The notes: generated from the sequence alone by a model not told the origin. A stretch of DNA of 64,000 nucleotides from an uncultured Solobacterium sp. (GCA_900543035.1 UQPV01000007.1:1-64000), one strand, 5' to 3'; counted from the first letter of the stretch, positions 34,534 through 43,013 are shown. Numbers and translations are program-made.

Positions 34534-35031
34534 TCAAAACTTCATGCTGACCGTCGCTTTTTCCTGCATCTCAAAGGGCTGCAGCGCGCTCATGAGCCCC
34601 TGTGCGTTGACGTCGAATTCCCCTTCGTGATAACGCACCTCATTTTGTTCCCGCAGCAGCTGGATGATCTGCTGTGAGTCTGCCTTCGGGAAAGTCACAT
34701 CCCTGCGGCAGCACACGATATTGTCCTGATTGAGCAGGATGAGGCTGGCCTGCAGTGTCGTTGAGGAAAGCAGCTGCTCCTTCCATTCGCACTCCTGCAC
34801 ATTGAAATAAAAATCGCTGGTGTCGATATCGCCGCCGCTCACCAGGAACACGGCGACGTCATAACGGTAATAGAGAGCGACTTCCATCGGCTCTTGCATG
34901 AGCATCGCTTTTTCTTCCTCGCTCCAGAACTCATCCTTCACGATGAAGAGGAAACGATCCTCCACATAATCCATGATCGTCCCTAAGCCTTCGATCTCGA
35001 AGGGGAACGGCTGTGATACGGTGATGTTCAT
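34534..35031 (-). CDS. Hypothetical protein translationally coupled to tex
   Basis: 165 residues, soluble, acidic, without signal peptide or membrane helix. It starts at an ATGA overlap with the end of tex. Predicted beta-rich segments (ALYYRYDVAVFLVSGGDIDTS and QASLILLNQDNIVCCRRDVTF) suggest a compact domain, but I recognise no family. Its last place in the tex operon, just before a terminator, suggests a minor accessory role, which is speculation. Confidence 0.65.
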   Translation of the reverse strand: MNITVSQPFPFEIEGLGTIMDYVEDRFLFIVKDEFWSEEEKAMLMQEPMEVALYYRYDVAVFLVSGGDIDTSDFYFNVQECEWKEQLLSSTTLQASLILLNQDNIVCCRRDVTFPKADSQQIIQLLREQNEVRYHEGEFDVNAQGLMSALQPFEMQEKATVSMKF

Positions 35032-37181
35032 GTTCTTTCCTCCCGGGGCGGCAGCAGTGACAGCTGCACTTTTCCCCTCTCCTCATCGATATGGCACACC
35101 CAGACGGTGACGATGTCGCCCACAGACACCAGTTCGCCCGGATGCCGGATCCGCTTCTTGCTCATCTTGGAGATGTGCACCAGGCCGTCTTCATGCAGGC
35201 CGATGTCAACGAATGCGCCGAAATCGACGACATTGCGCACCGTCCCTTGCAGCTCTTCACCCTCATGCAGATCGCTGAGCTCCAGCACGCCGCTCTTGAG
35301 CAATGCCTGCGGATAGCGGTCGCGGTAATCTCTGGCCGGGGCGGCGATGGCATCCAGGATATCCTGGATCGTATAAGGGTCGCTGCCCAGCGCTTCGCTC
35401 AGCTGCCGCGCATCGGCCTGCGCCGCCTTTTCCCGGGCAGCTGCCGTGCCCATGTCCGTTTCTGCCAGACCCATCTGTGTCAGCACCTGGCGGGCCAGGG
35501 CATAGCTTTCCGGATGGATGGCCGTCGCATCCATGCGTTCCTCTCCATCGCGCACACGCAGAAAGCCCGCGGCCTGTTCATAAGAGCGCTCTCCGATACG
35601 CGGCACCTTCTTGATCTCCCGGCGAGAGCGGATCGAACCGTGCTCCTCCCGGTAAGCGACGATATTGCGGGCGCTGACGGCATTGAGGCCCGAGACATGC
35701 CGAAGCAGCTGCGCCGACGCTGTATTGATGTCCACCCCGACGCGGTTGACCACTTTGCTGACGGCAAAATCGAGCCGTTCCTTCAGCCGTGTCTGGCTGA
35801 GGTCATGCTGATACTGCCCTACCCCGAGCGACTGCGGATCGATCTTGATCAGCTCAGCCAGCGGGTCGATGATGCGCCTGGCGATCGATACGGCCGAACG
35901 CTGCTCCACCTGCAGATGCGGGAATTCCTCCTTGGCCAGCGGACTGGCAGAATAGACGCTGGCCCCGGCCTCGCTCACCAGGGTAAAGGACGTATGCAGC
36001 TGATGGGTCCGGATGACCTCAGCGACAAATGCCTCGCTCTCCCTGGACGCCGTGCCATTGCCGATGGCGATGACATCGATCCCATACTTCCGCACCAGGC
36101 GGCACAGCTCCTCCTGCGCTTCCTTCACCTTTGCCTTGGGCGGATGCGGATAGATCACGCTCACCTCGCACATGCGCCCGGTCGGATCGACGACCGCCAG
36201 CTTGCAGCCGGTGCGGAAGGCAGGGTCAAACCCAAGGATCCATTTGTCCCGCAGCGGCGGCTGAGAGAGCAGCCGCTCCACGTTCATGGAAAAGACATCG
36301 ATGCTGGATTCCTGCGCATGCGCATACAGCGTGCGCCTGACCTCGCGTTCCACCGCCGGGAAAGCCAGCCGCGTCAATCCGTCTTTCACCGCGTCCGAAA
36401 TGATCGCGCGCATCGACCCATGCCCTTTGGCATACATACGCAGCGCTCGCTCAGCGATCCGCGCTTCATCGATCTCGATGCTGACCGTGATCACCTTTTC
36501 CCGCTCGGCCCGCTCGATGGCCATGATGCGGTGCGGCTGTATGCGATTCACCTTTTCGCTGTACGCATAATACATCGCATAGACATGCCGTTCATCCCCG
36601 TGATCCTTCTTTTCCTTGGTGACGATGGTGCCGAAGCGCTCCATCTCGGTGCGGATGAGGCCGCGCACCTTCGCATCATCGCTGACCATTTCCGCGATGA
36701 TGTCCTGCGCCCCTTGCACGGCCGCCTGCGCGTCGCTGACCTCGTCCCCGACATAACGCTGAGCCTGCGTCATCAGATCTGACGCATCCCCATGCGACAA
36801 GATATGCTCGGCCAGCGGCTGCAGTCCCCGGGCGATCGCCACGCCGGCGCGGGTCTTGCGCTTCTGCTGATAAGGGCGGTACAGGTCTTCCACCTGCGAG
36901 AGCTTTTCGCACGCTTCGACAGCCGCTTTGATCTCCTCATCCAGCTTTCCCTGCTGATCGATGAGCCTCAGCACATCCGCCTTGCGCTGTTCCAGCTTCT
37001 GCTGCGCATGAACCATCTCCTGGATCTGGCGGATGGCCTCTTCATCCAGCCCCTTTGTCCGCTCTTTGCGATAGCGGGCGATGAAGGGCACCGTGCTGCC
37101 TTCCTCCAGCAGCGTCATCACTGCCTGCACCTGGGCACGCTGCACTTGCAGCCGGCGTGCCACCGTTTCCATCAGTTCCAT
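35028..37181 (-). CDS. tex: Tex family RNA-binding transcription accessory protein
   Basis: 717 residues, the usual Tex size. Order: N-terminal Tex domain (about 1-190 with VPFIARYRKERTKGLDE near residue 31), YqgF/RuvC-like domain (about 315-445, ILGFDPAFRTGCKLAVVDPTG), a helix-hairpin-helix unit near 490-560 (GVDINTASAQLLRHVSGL, then RREIKKVPRIGERSYEQAAGF), and a C-terminal S1 RNA-binding domain near 640-710 (GTVRNVVDFGAFVDIGLHEDGLVH). Tex helps RNA polymerase or RNA turnover; it is bound to nucleic acid. The ATG at 37181 lies 6 bases after GGAGAG. A small hypothetical gene overlaps its end. Confidence 0.95.
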   Translation of the reverse strand: MELMETVARRLQVQRAQVQAVMTLLEEGSTVPFIARYRKERTKGLDEEAIRQIQEMVHAQQKLEQRKADVLRLIDQQGKLDEEIKAAVEACEKLSQVEDLYRPYQQKRKTRAGVAIARGLQPLAEHILSHGDASDLMTQAQRYVGDEVSDAQAAVQGAQDIIAEMVSDDAKVRGLIRTEMERFGTIVTKEKKDHGDERHVYAMYYAYSEKVNRIQPHRIMAIERAEREKVITVSIEIDEARIAERALRMYAKGHGSMRAIISDAVKDGLTRLAFPAVEREVRRTLYAHAQESSIDVFSMNVERLLSQPPLRDKWILGFDPAFRTGCKLAVVDPTGRMCEVSVIYPHPPKAKVKEAQEELCRLVRKYGIDVIAIGNGTASRESEAFVAEVIRTHQLHTSFTLVSEAGASVYSASPLAKEEFPHLQVEQRSAVSIARRIIDPLAELIKIDPQSLGVGQYQHDLSQTRLKERLDFAVSKVVNRVGVDINTASAQLLRHVSGLNAVSARNIVAYREEHGSIRSRREIKKVPRIGERSYEQAAGFLRVRDGEERMDATAIHPESYALARQVLTQMGLAETDMGTAAAREKAAQADARQLSEALGSDPYTIQDILDAIAAPARDYRDRYPQALLKSGVLELSDLHEGEELQGTVRNVVDFGAFVDIGLHEDGLVHISKMSKKRIRHPGELVSVGDIVTVWVCHIDEERGKVQLSLLPPREERT

Positions 37182-37302
37182 GTTCATCTCTCCTCAGACT
37201 CTAAGACCCATTATACATGATTCTGCGCGCTGCCTAAAGCAAAATTCCTTTTCTTTCCGGCGGCCGCTTTATATAATGAAGACAAACGGAAAGGGGAACG
37301 AT

Positions 37303-37935
37303 ATGAAAAAACAAGATGATCTCCCGCAGGCGCCGCGATGCCGCACCCATGCGCAGGCCGACAGCTTTGCCGGCGCGCTGAATGAACACGGCCTGCTCTA
37401 TGGCCGCTCATTTCACGCCCTGCAGGCGCCCGCAGAGTCCCTGCACGCCGATTCCTGCCAGTTTGTCCGCTGTGACTTCTCCGCAGCGCAAGGCAAAAGC
37501 GAGTTTCTGGACTGCATTTTCGAAGGCTGCGACTTTTCCAGCGCTGACCTCAGCGGATCCCGCTTCTTCCGCTGCCAGTTCCTGCACTGCCGCATGATCG
37601 GCGTCGACCTGATCCAAAGCACGCTGCGCGACGTCTCTTTCGAAGAGTGCGCCATGGACTATGCCGGCTTTGGCGGCAGTCAGTTTTCCCGCTGCCGCTT
37701 TCACGCGTGCTCCCTCAAGGAATCCGGCTTTTCCAACTGCACGCATAAAAGCCTGCAGTTTCTGTCCTGCAGGCTGCAGCGCAGCGAATTCGCCTCGACC
37801 TCGCTGTCTTCATTGCATTTTGAAAGCGACGAGATCGAAGGCATCCTCGTCTCGCCCGACTGTCTGAAGGGGCTCAGCGTCCGTGATGATCAGGCGCTCG
37901 AGCTTTCCCGCATCCTCGGCCTCATCATCGTCTGA
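37303..37935 (+). CDS. Pentapeptide repeat protein, Qnr-like
   Basis: 210 residues made of pentapeptide repeats with Phe or Leu at the centre and many Cys at the fifth place (FVRCDF, FLDCIFEGCDF, FFRCQFLHC, FSRCRFHAC). The segment DFSSADLSGSRFFRCQF near residue 80 and the C-terminal tail DDQALELSRILGLIIV closely follow the pattern of Qnr proteins, which are 210-220 residues, form a right-handed beta-helix mimicking DNA and shield gyrase from quinolones. Family membership is inferred from pattern, and pentapeptide proteins vary. ATG follows AAAGGGGAACG. It is divergent from tex and ends in its own hairpin. Confidence 0.75.
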   Translation: MKKQDDLPQAPRCRTHAQADSFAGALNEHGLLYGRSFHALQAPAESLHADSCQFVRCDFSAAQGKSEFLDCIFEGCDFSSADLSGSRFFRCQFLHCRMIGVDLIQSTLRDVSFEECAMDYAGFGGSQFSRCRFHACSLKESGFSNCTHKSLQFLSCRLQRSEFASTSLSSLHFESDEIEGILVSPDCLKGLSVRDDQALELSRILGLIIV

Positions 37936-37957
37936 AGCGCGCAGGCGCTTCTTTTAT
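37934..37957 (+). terminator. Terminator of the pentapeptide repeat gene
   Basis: GAAGCGC-GCAG-GCGCTTC followed by TTTTATTT, overlapping the stop codon region. Confidence 0.75.
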
Positions 37958-39168
37958 TTGCTGTCCTTGGCCATCATCAGCACATTGCGGATGATCTTCA
38001 CCATCGTCCGCATCTCCTGAATAGAGGCAAACTCATATTTTCCATGGTGATTGTAGCTGCCGGTCCCGAAATTCGGGCAAGGCAGTCCCATATACGTCAG
38101 CGTGGCGCCGTCTGTTCCCCCGCGCACCGGCACAGATCTCGGGGTCAGGCCGGCTGCCGCGATGGCCTTCCGCGCCAGATCGACCACGAACATATCCTTT
38201 TCGATATAGGCACGCATGTTGCGATACTGATCCGTGATCGTCAGCTCGAAGGTCCCCTCGCCATAACGATCGTTGAGATAGTCACAGATCGCGGTGAACT
38301 GCGCCTTCTGCGCCGCAAACTTCTCATCATCGTGATTGCGGATGATGTAGGTGAGCGTCGCTTTTTCACACTCTCCCTCCATATGCGTCAGATGATTGAA
38401 GCCTTCATAGCCTTCCGTATATGCCGGATTGAGCTCTACCGGCAGCATCGAATGAAACTGCATGGCCAGCAGCGAAGCATTCACCATCTTGTTTTTGGCC
38501 GTTCCCGGATGGATGCTCCTGCCGTGGATGACGATCTCTGCCTGTGCGGCATTGAAATTCTCATAGCAGATCTCATCGATGCCTCCGCCGTCCACCGTAT
38601 AGGCAAAATCCGCATGGAAGCCCTCGACATCAAAGTGCTCGGCGCCTTTTCCCACCTCTTCATCCGGGGTAAAGGCCACATGGATCTCTCCATGCTCGCA
38701 GCCTTCTTCCAATATTTCCTGCAGGGCGCGCATGATGATGGCGATGCCGGCCTTGTCATCCGCTCCCAGCAGCGTAGTGCCATCCGTCACGATCAGATCC
38801 TCTCCAACATGCTTGCGCAGCACCGGAAACGCCGCAGGATCCATGATGACCTCCGGATTCAGCGTGATCGCCCCGCCATCATAGTTCTCGATGATGCGCG
38901 GCCTTACATTTGCCCCGCTCAGATCCGTCGCCGTATCCATATGCGCGTTGAGGCCGATGGAAGGATACCCCGGCGCATTGGCCTTCACGCTGCCATAGAC
39001 GATCCCATATTCATCCACATGCGCGTCCTCCACGCCGATCTCCTTCAGCTCCTTCACCAGCACCCTGGCCAGATCCAGCTGCTTGGCCGTCGTCGGCACA
39101 CTGTCTGAATGCTCGTCAGACTGCGTGTCGATCTTCACATAATTCAAAAAGCGTTCCTCCACTTTCAT
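37954..39168 (-). CDS. pepT: Tripeptidase T (peptidase T)
   Basis: 404 residues, the usual M20B length. Cytosolic di-zinc aminopeptidase removing the N-terminal residue of tripeptides. Ligands and catalytic residues are visible: NAHMDTATDLSG (His and Asp near residue 78-80), GADDKAGIA near 139 (bridging Asp), TPDEEVGKGAEHFD near 172 (catalytic Glu, zinc Glu), FAYTVDGGGI near 195, and NFGTGSYNHHGKYE with the last His near 375. The ATG at 39168 follows AAGGGAGAGATCGAG; the frame upstream of it has no ribosome site. Confidence 0.95.
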   Translation of the reverse strand: MKVEERFLNYVKIDTQSDEHSDSVPTTAKQLDLARVLVKELKEIGVEDAHVDEYGIVYGSVKANAPGYPSIGLNAHMDTATDLSGANVRPRIIENYDGGAITLNPEVIMDPAAFPVLRKHVGEDLIVTDGTTLLGADDKAGIAIIMRALQEILEEGCEHGEIHVAFTPDEEVGKGAEHFDVEGFHADFAYTVDGGGIDEICYENFNAAQAEIVIHGRSIHPGTAKNKMVNASLLAMQFHSMLPVELNPAYTEGYEGFNHLTHMEGECEKATLTYIIRNHDDEKFAAQKAQFTAICDYLNDRYGEGTFELTITDQYRNMRAYIEKDMFVVDLARKAIAAAGLTPRSVPVRGGTDGATLTYMGLPCPNFGTGSYNHHGKYEFASIQEMRTMVKIIRNVLMMAKDSK

Positions 39169-39220
39169 CTCGATCTCTCCCTTCTTCGCTCTGCCTCCCA
39201 TTATACCATATCAGGCCCAT

Positions 39221-39664
39221 TCAGTCCGCATGAAGCAGTGCATACTGATGAAAAGCATGGTAGATGATCATGTAGTCGTCCCGCATGTAATACAGGCTGC
39301 GCTGGACCATCGGCTCCATGATGAGCTGCTTCTGCTCAAACTGATTCAACGCCTTGATGGCAGATTCCATATACCTCATGCACTCGTTCACCAGCTCGCG
39401 CTCATCGAGCATCGCCTGCCGCACCATGGCGCCCAGTTCGCTGAGCGTCCCGAAGAAGCCGCTGTCTTCGCTTGGCTCCTCCTGCATCAGCTCGACATGA
39501 TGCGTAAGCAGCTCCTCATGCTTGCGCAAGCGCTTCAAGCAATCATCGATGAGCCGCCTGAGCTGATCGTCTCTGACATTGGCTTTCAGATCCTCAAACA
39601 AGGAAGCGCCCATATGCGTCCCTTTCAACAGCTGATTCAGCTCTTCTGCACATGCTGTATTCAT
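39221..39664 (-). CDS. Four-helix-bundle protein, ferritin-like/DUF2383-like
   Basis: 147 residues of four long amphipathic helices without signal peptide or membrane helix. Acidic and His residues recur at heptad positions (DDQLRRLIDDCLKRLRKHEELLTHHVELMQEEPSED; the same pattern later). The length and helix pattern match ferritin-like bundle proteins of the PA2169/DUF2383 type, but the metal-ligand signature is not certain. ATG 39664 follows GGAGGG by 6 bases. Divergent from the DarA-like gene with about 100 bp between them. Confidence 0.55.
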   Translation of the reverse strand: MNTACAEELNQLLKGTHMGASLFEDLKANVRDDQLRRLIDDCLKRLRKHEELLTHHVELMQEEPSEDSGFFGTLSELGAMVRQAMLDERELVNECMRYMESAIKALNQFEQKQLIMEPMVQRSLYYMRDDYMIIYHAFHQYALLHAD

Positions 39665-39768
39665 ATTCATCCCTCCTGACGATTCACTCTCAGTATGGAA
39701 TGTCCATGCAAAATTATTCCGCTGCCCGTGCCATTCTGTGTTATGATGATTACAGAGGTGATCCATTC

Positions 39769-40122
39769 ATGAACTTACTGTGGCTGATTGTCAGCGGAGA
39801 ATTCGGCGAAAGGCTCTCGCAGGATCTGCGCGCCGCAGGATATGCGATAACCGAAGTCGCCAGCACCGGGGACTTCCTGAATTTTGGAAACATGATCCTT
39901 CTGCTGAGCGTGGAAAAGCGCGAAGTGGATGCAGCGACGGCGCTCATCCGGCAGAAAATGAATGAGTACCGCCATCTTGATGCCTTTGACCAGGATGCCC
40001 TGCCCGGCAGCGACATCGCCATCTACGATATCCCGCTGTACCAATATGCCAAGGTCGGCAAAGGCCCTATCCCGGAACAAGAAAAGCATGCATCATCAGA
40101 CAACAGGACGGAGCCGGCATAA
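39769..40122 (+). CDS. Cyclic-di-AMP receptor of the DarA/PstA type
   Basis: 117 residues. The P-II-like PF06153 fold is indicated by the N-terminal strand MNLLWLIVSGEFGERLSQDL, the loop ITEVASTGDFLNFGNMILLLSV (about 26-47, where the ligand-contacting Thr-Gly and Gly-Asn stand in known DarA proteins) and VEKREVDAATALI. The binding family is a homotrimer that senses c-di-AMP and connects it to osmotic and metabolic control. The product ends with an extra charged tail (QEKHASSDNRTEP). ATG 39769 follows AGAGGTG. A tRNA operon begins just downstream but with its own promoter. Confidence 0.82.
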   Translation: MNLLWLIVSGEFGERLSQDLRAAGYAITEVASTGDFLNFGNMILLLSVEKREVDAATALIRQKMNEYRHLDAFDQDALPGSDIAIYDIPLYQYAKVGKGPIPEQEKHASSDNRTEPA

Positions 40123-40183
40123 GCCGGATATCCGCCTGTCTGACGCCGATCGATATTTTTTCGCTTTTTTTCGCATTTTGTTG

Positions 40184-40212
40184 TTGACAGGAAAATGCTG
40201 TAATGCTATTAT
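40184..40212 (+). promoter_or_regulatory. Promoter of the five-tRNA operon
   Basis: Perfect TTGACA, 17 bases, TATTAT; the first tRNA starts 19 bp later. Confidence 0.9.
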
Positions 40213-40230
40213 ATGTGGGCACCAAGCGAT

Positions 40231-40306
40231 GGAGGCTTAGCTCAGCTGGGAGAGCGTCTGCCTTACAAGCAGAGGGTCGGGGGTTCGAGCCCCTCAGCCT
40301 CCACCA
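40231..40306 (+). tRNA. tRNA-Val (anticodon UAC)
   Basis: Acceptor GGAGGCT/AGCCTCC, anticodon loop CTTACAA, encoded CCA. First of five tRNAs in one transcript. Confidence 0.96.
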
Positions 40307-40308
40307 TT

Positions 40309-40384
<76 letters not shown>

Positions 40385-40404
40385 TCTATAAAACCCTTAA
40401 ATAT

Positions 40405-40488
40405 GGAGGAGTAGCGAAGTGGCTAAACGCGGCAGACTGTAAATCTGTTCCTTCGGGTTCGGCAGTTCGAATCTGTCCTCCTCCACCA
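40405..40488 (+). tRNA. tRNA-Tyr (anticodon GUA)
   Basis: Long-variable-arm tRNA of 84 bases with anticodon stem CAGA/TCTG around CTGTAAA, variable arm CCTTCGGG, and encoded CCA. Confidence 0.95.
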
Positions 40489-40493
40489 TTTAT

Positions 40494-40569
40494 TGGGGTA
40501 TCGCCAAGCGGTAAGGCACAGGACTTTGACTCCTGCATTCCACTGGTTCGAATCCAGTTACCCCAGCCA
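40494..40569 (+). tRNA. tRNA-Gln (anticodon UUG)
   Basis: Acceptor TGGGGTA/TACCCCA, anticodon loop CTTTGAC between CAGGA and TCCTG, encoded CCA. Partner of the CUG copy at 9514-9589. Confidence 0.96.
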
Positions 40570-40594
40570 AACGTAAACCCATGGATAAAGCCAT

Positions 40595-40668
40595 GCAGGT
40601 GTAGTTCAATGGTAGAACTTCAGCCTTCCAAGCTGACTACGTGAGTTCGATTCTCATCACCTGCTCCA
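40595..40668 (+). tRNA. tRNA-Gly (anticodon UCC)
   Basis: Acceptor GCAGGTG/CACCTGC, anticodon loop CTTCCAA, encoded CCA. Last tRNA before the operon terminator. Confidence 0.96.
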
Positions 40669-40679
40669 TTTAAGCACAG

Positions 40680-40707
40680 CTCATGATCATTCATGAGTTT
40701 TTTTGTA
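40680..40707 (+). terminator. Terminator of the tRNA operon
   Basis: CTCATGA-TCAT-TCATGAG followed by seven Ts. Confidence 0.9.
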
Positions 40708-40791
40708 TTCCGCTTACGATGATCGACGAACACGCTCATGAGCGGGCTGCCAATAAGATGAAAAACAATAGAAATGGAGAGCACAACAACA

Positions 40792-41367
40792 ATGGAGCAC
40801 ATCCGGATCGAAACAGACAGGCTGATATTGAGAAAATTTGAAGAAAGCGATATGGAAGCGATCTATTCGCTGCTTTCCGATGAAGAGGTCAACACGTTTC
40901 TGCCATGGTATCCCGTCAAAGACATGGCGGAAGCCAAGAGCTTTTTTAAAGAACGGCTGCGCGATCAAAAGTATGGTTTTGCGATCTGCCTGAAAAGCGA
41001 CGATCGCCCGATCGGCCATGTGCACGTAGAAGCGGAAGATGACAGTCACGATCTGGGATATGCGCTTGACAAAGCATACTGGCATCAAGGCTTGGTCAGC
41101 GAAGCATGCCTTGCAGCGATCAATCTGGTAAAGGCCGCAGGGATGCCCTATATCACCGCGACACATGACAAAAACAATCCGAGGAGCAGCGCCGTCATGA
41201 AACGGATCGGAATGAGCTACCGCTATTCATACAAGGAGCTGTGGCAGCCCAAGAACTTCCCCGTGATCTTTCGCATGTATCAGCTGAACCTCGATGGAGA
41301 ACAAGATCGCGTATATCGAAAATACTGGGATCTCTATGATGAACATTTCGTGGAAACAGCGTTCTAG
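40792..41367 (+). CDS. GNAT family N-acetyltransferase
   Basis: 191 residues of the RimJ/RimL-like GNAT group. The N-terminal RIETDRLILRKFEESD at residues 4-19 is typical, DLGYALDKAYWHQGLVSEACLAAINL near 84-109 carries the acetyl-CoA loop in degenerate form, and ITATHDKNNPRSSAVMKRIGM near 124-144 closes the fold. The substrate is an unknown amine, either a small molecule or a protein N-terminus. ATG 40792 has GGAGAG ten bases before it; an in-frame ATG at 40774 lies within that site. Confidence 0.88.
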   Translation: MEHIRIETDRLILRKFEESDMEAIYSLLSDEEVNTFLPWYPVKDMAEAKSFFKERLRDQKYGFAICLKSDDRPIGHVHVEAEDDSHDLGYALDKAYWHQGLVSEACLAAINLVKAAGMPYITATHDKNNPRSSAVMKRIGMSYRYSYKELWQPKNFPVIFRMYQLNLDGEQDRVYRKYWDLYDEHFVETAF

Positions 41368-41453
41368 ATCCCCCGCCTCGACACGCCGGTCCCGCTGCAT
41401 GTCTTACCAGGATTGCATGAATGCCGAAAGCAAAGTCAATTCCAAAGATGTTT

Positions 41454-41480
41454 TTAGCACTCTAGTGTTGACAGTGCTAA
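41454..41480 (+). promoter_or_regulatory. CIRCE element (HrcA operator)
   Basis: TTAGCACTC, nine bases, CAGTGCTAA. This is the CIRCE consensus TTAGCACTC-N9-GAGTGCTAA with a single mismatch. It overlaps the -35 of the hsp20 promoter, as expected for HrcA repression. Its start-to-gene distance is about 110 bp. Confidence 0.92.
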
Positions 41481-41495
41481 AAGAATGAGTATAAT
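41468..41495 (+). promoter_or_regulatory. Promoter of hsp20
   Basis: TTGACA (inside the CIRCE spacer), 16 bases, TATAAT. Confidence 0.88.
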
Positions 41496-41589
41496 CATAA
41501 GTGTGATCGGGGAAAGCCCGATGGAAGGACATTCATGAAGACGGCTGCGAGAAAGACAACCGTAAGGATGTGTAATGGAGGCGATTGAG

Positions 41590-42009
41590 ATGAAATTCTT
41601 CCCTGGAACAACAAACTTATTTGACGACATGCTGGATGATATGTTTACTTCACCGTTCTTTAGCAATCGGAGCGATATGGTGATGAAGACGGACATCACA
41701 GAGAAAGACGGGTATTATACCTTGGATATGGAACTGCCTGGCTGCAAGAAGGAAGACATCCATCTGGAGCTGAAGGATGGCTATCTGAACGTGAGCGCGG
41801 CCCGCAATGCGAAGAAAGAGGAGAAGGACGCGAAAGGCAGCCTGGTGCGCCAGGAGCGTTACAGCGGCACGTTCTCGAGAAGCTTCTATGTGGGAGACAA
41901 GCTGAGCGAAGAGGACATCAAGGCAGGCTATGAAAACGGCGAGCTGAAGATCACCTTCCCGAAGGAAGTCAAGAAGCTGCCGGAAAAGAAGACCATCACG
42001 ATTGAGTGA
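41590..42009 (+). CDS. Small heat-shock protein, Hsp20/alpha-crystallin family
   Basis: 139 residues. The alpha-crystallin domain covers about 38-130 (VMKTDITEKDGYYTLDMELPGCKKEDIHLELKDGYLNVSA in its first half) and ends with the GELKITFPKEV strand near 118-130, followed by the short C-terminal tail ending KKTITIE, a variant of the IXI motif. Hsp20 binds unfolding proteins without ATP. The gene is a single-gene unit under a CIRCE site, so it is derepressed with groESL and dnaK after heat shock. ATG 41590 follows GGAGG by 8 bases. Confidence 0.95.
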   Translation: MKFFPGTTNLFDDMLDDMFTSPFFSNRSDMVMKTDITEKDGYYTLDMELPGCKKEDIHLELKDGYLNVSAARNAKKEEKDAKGSLVRQERYSGTFSRSFYVGDKLSEEDIKAGYENGELKITFPKEVKKLPEKKTITIE

Positions 42010-42015
42010 TCGGCA

Positions 42016-42050
42016 AAGGACGCAGGGGATATCTCTGTGTCTTCTTTTTC
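42016..42050 (+). terminator. Terminator of hsp20
   Basis: GACGCAG-GGGATATCT-CTGTGTC followed by TTCTTTTTC, just after the stop codon. Confidence 0.7.
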
Positions 42051-42061
42051 TTTGAGTTATA

Positions 42062-42073
42062 AACCTGCAGGTT
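42062..42073 (+). promoter_or_regulatory. 12-bp perfect palindrome upstream of the aldo/keto reductase promoter
   Basis: AACCTGCAGGTT lies about 46 bp before the TATAAT (42119-42124) of the next gene. A second, imperfect repeat CTCG-N8-CGAG follows. This could be an operator, but no regulator gene is adjacent. Confidence 0.3.
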
Positions 42074-42153
42074 CACACCTCGTAACGAAGCGAGACTTCT
42101 GTCAGCGGGCAGACGGGATATAATAAAGTCAGAATGAGACAGGAGGCAATGAC

Positions 42154-42999
42154 ATGGAATATGCAATGTTGAATAACGGCGTGAAGATGCCGATGGCGGG
42201 AATCGGAACATTCCTGCTTTCACCGGACGAAGCGGAAGCGTCCGTGCTTAGCGCATTGCAATGCGGTTATCGCCTGATCGATACTGCGAATGCGTATGTG
42301 AATGAGAAAGCGGTAGGACGGACCATGAAGAGATTCGGGCTGAAGCGCGAGGAGATCTTTTTGGAGACAAAGCTGTGGCCGAGCTTCTATGAACAAGATG
42401 ATGCGGTAGATAAGACGCTGGCGCGCCTGGATACCGACTATATCGATCTGCTGCTGATCCATCAGCCGGCCGGAAACTATATTGCCGGATACCGTCAGAT
42501 GGAAAAGGCATACAAGGAAGGAAAAGTCAGAGCGATCGGACTGTCCAACTTCAATGAATCGCAGATCCGGGAGATCCTGGAGATCTGCGAAGTGAGGCCG
42601 TCTGTGCTGCAGACTGAGGTGCATCCGTATTCCCAGGAAAAAGCGCTGAAGCAGTTTTTGGCGCAGGAAGGCATGGTCATCCAGGCATGGTATCCGCTGG
42701 GACATGGCGACAAAGCGCTGATCAACGAATCGCTGTTTGCCGAGCTTGGAGAAAAGTATGGCAAGCGCAATGCGCAGATCATCTTGCGCTGGCATATCCA
42801 GGCGGGCAACATCGTCATTCCGGGATCGAAGGACCCGGATCATATCCGTGACAACTTCGATCTGTTTGATTTCCGTTTGACGGAAGAGGAGATGGCGCAG
42901 ATCGCTGCCATGGATCAACAGAAACGCTATTACACCAGCACGCCGGAAATGCTGCGGAAATACGCAGAGATGGTGCCGCCGGTGGATGAGCAGAAATAA
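42154..42999 (+). CDS. Aldo/keto reductase
   Basis: 281 residues of an NADPH-dependent (beta/alpha)8 barrel. The catalytic tetrad is readable: Asp in LIDTANAYVNEKAVG near residue 47, Tyr in ANAYVNE near 52, Lys in LETKLWP near 74 and His in LLLIHQPAG near 107. The C-terminal cofactor motif IVIPGSKDPDHIRDNFD is near 227. The substrate, a small aldehyde or ketone, cannot be told. ATG follows ACAGGAGG. It runs in the same direction as the flavin reductase gene 14 bp later, so the two likely form an operon. Confidence 0.95.
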   Translation: MEYAMLNNGVKMPMAGIGTFLLSPDEAEASVLSALQCGYRLIDTANAYVNEKAVGRTMKRFGLKREEIFLETKLWPSFYEQDDAVDKTLARLDTDYIDLLLIHQPAGNYIAGYRQMEKAYKEGKVRAIGLSNFNESQIREILEICEVRPSVLQTEVHPYSQEKALKQFLAQEGMVIQAWYPLGHGDKALINESLFAELGEKYGKRNAQIILRWHIQAGNIVIPGSKDPDHIRDNFDLFDFRLTEEEMAQIAAMDQQKRYYTSTPEMLRKYAEMVPPVDEQK

Positions 43000-43013
43000 G
43001 GAGGAAGATGAAG

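Noticed and set aside
39769-40122. DarA-like gene as a nitrogen P-II protein
   Set aside because: The length and the STGDFL loop match the PF06153 c-di-AMP receptor family more closely, and no amtB or glnA gene is near.
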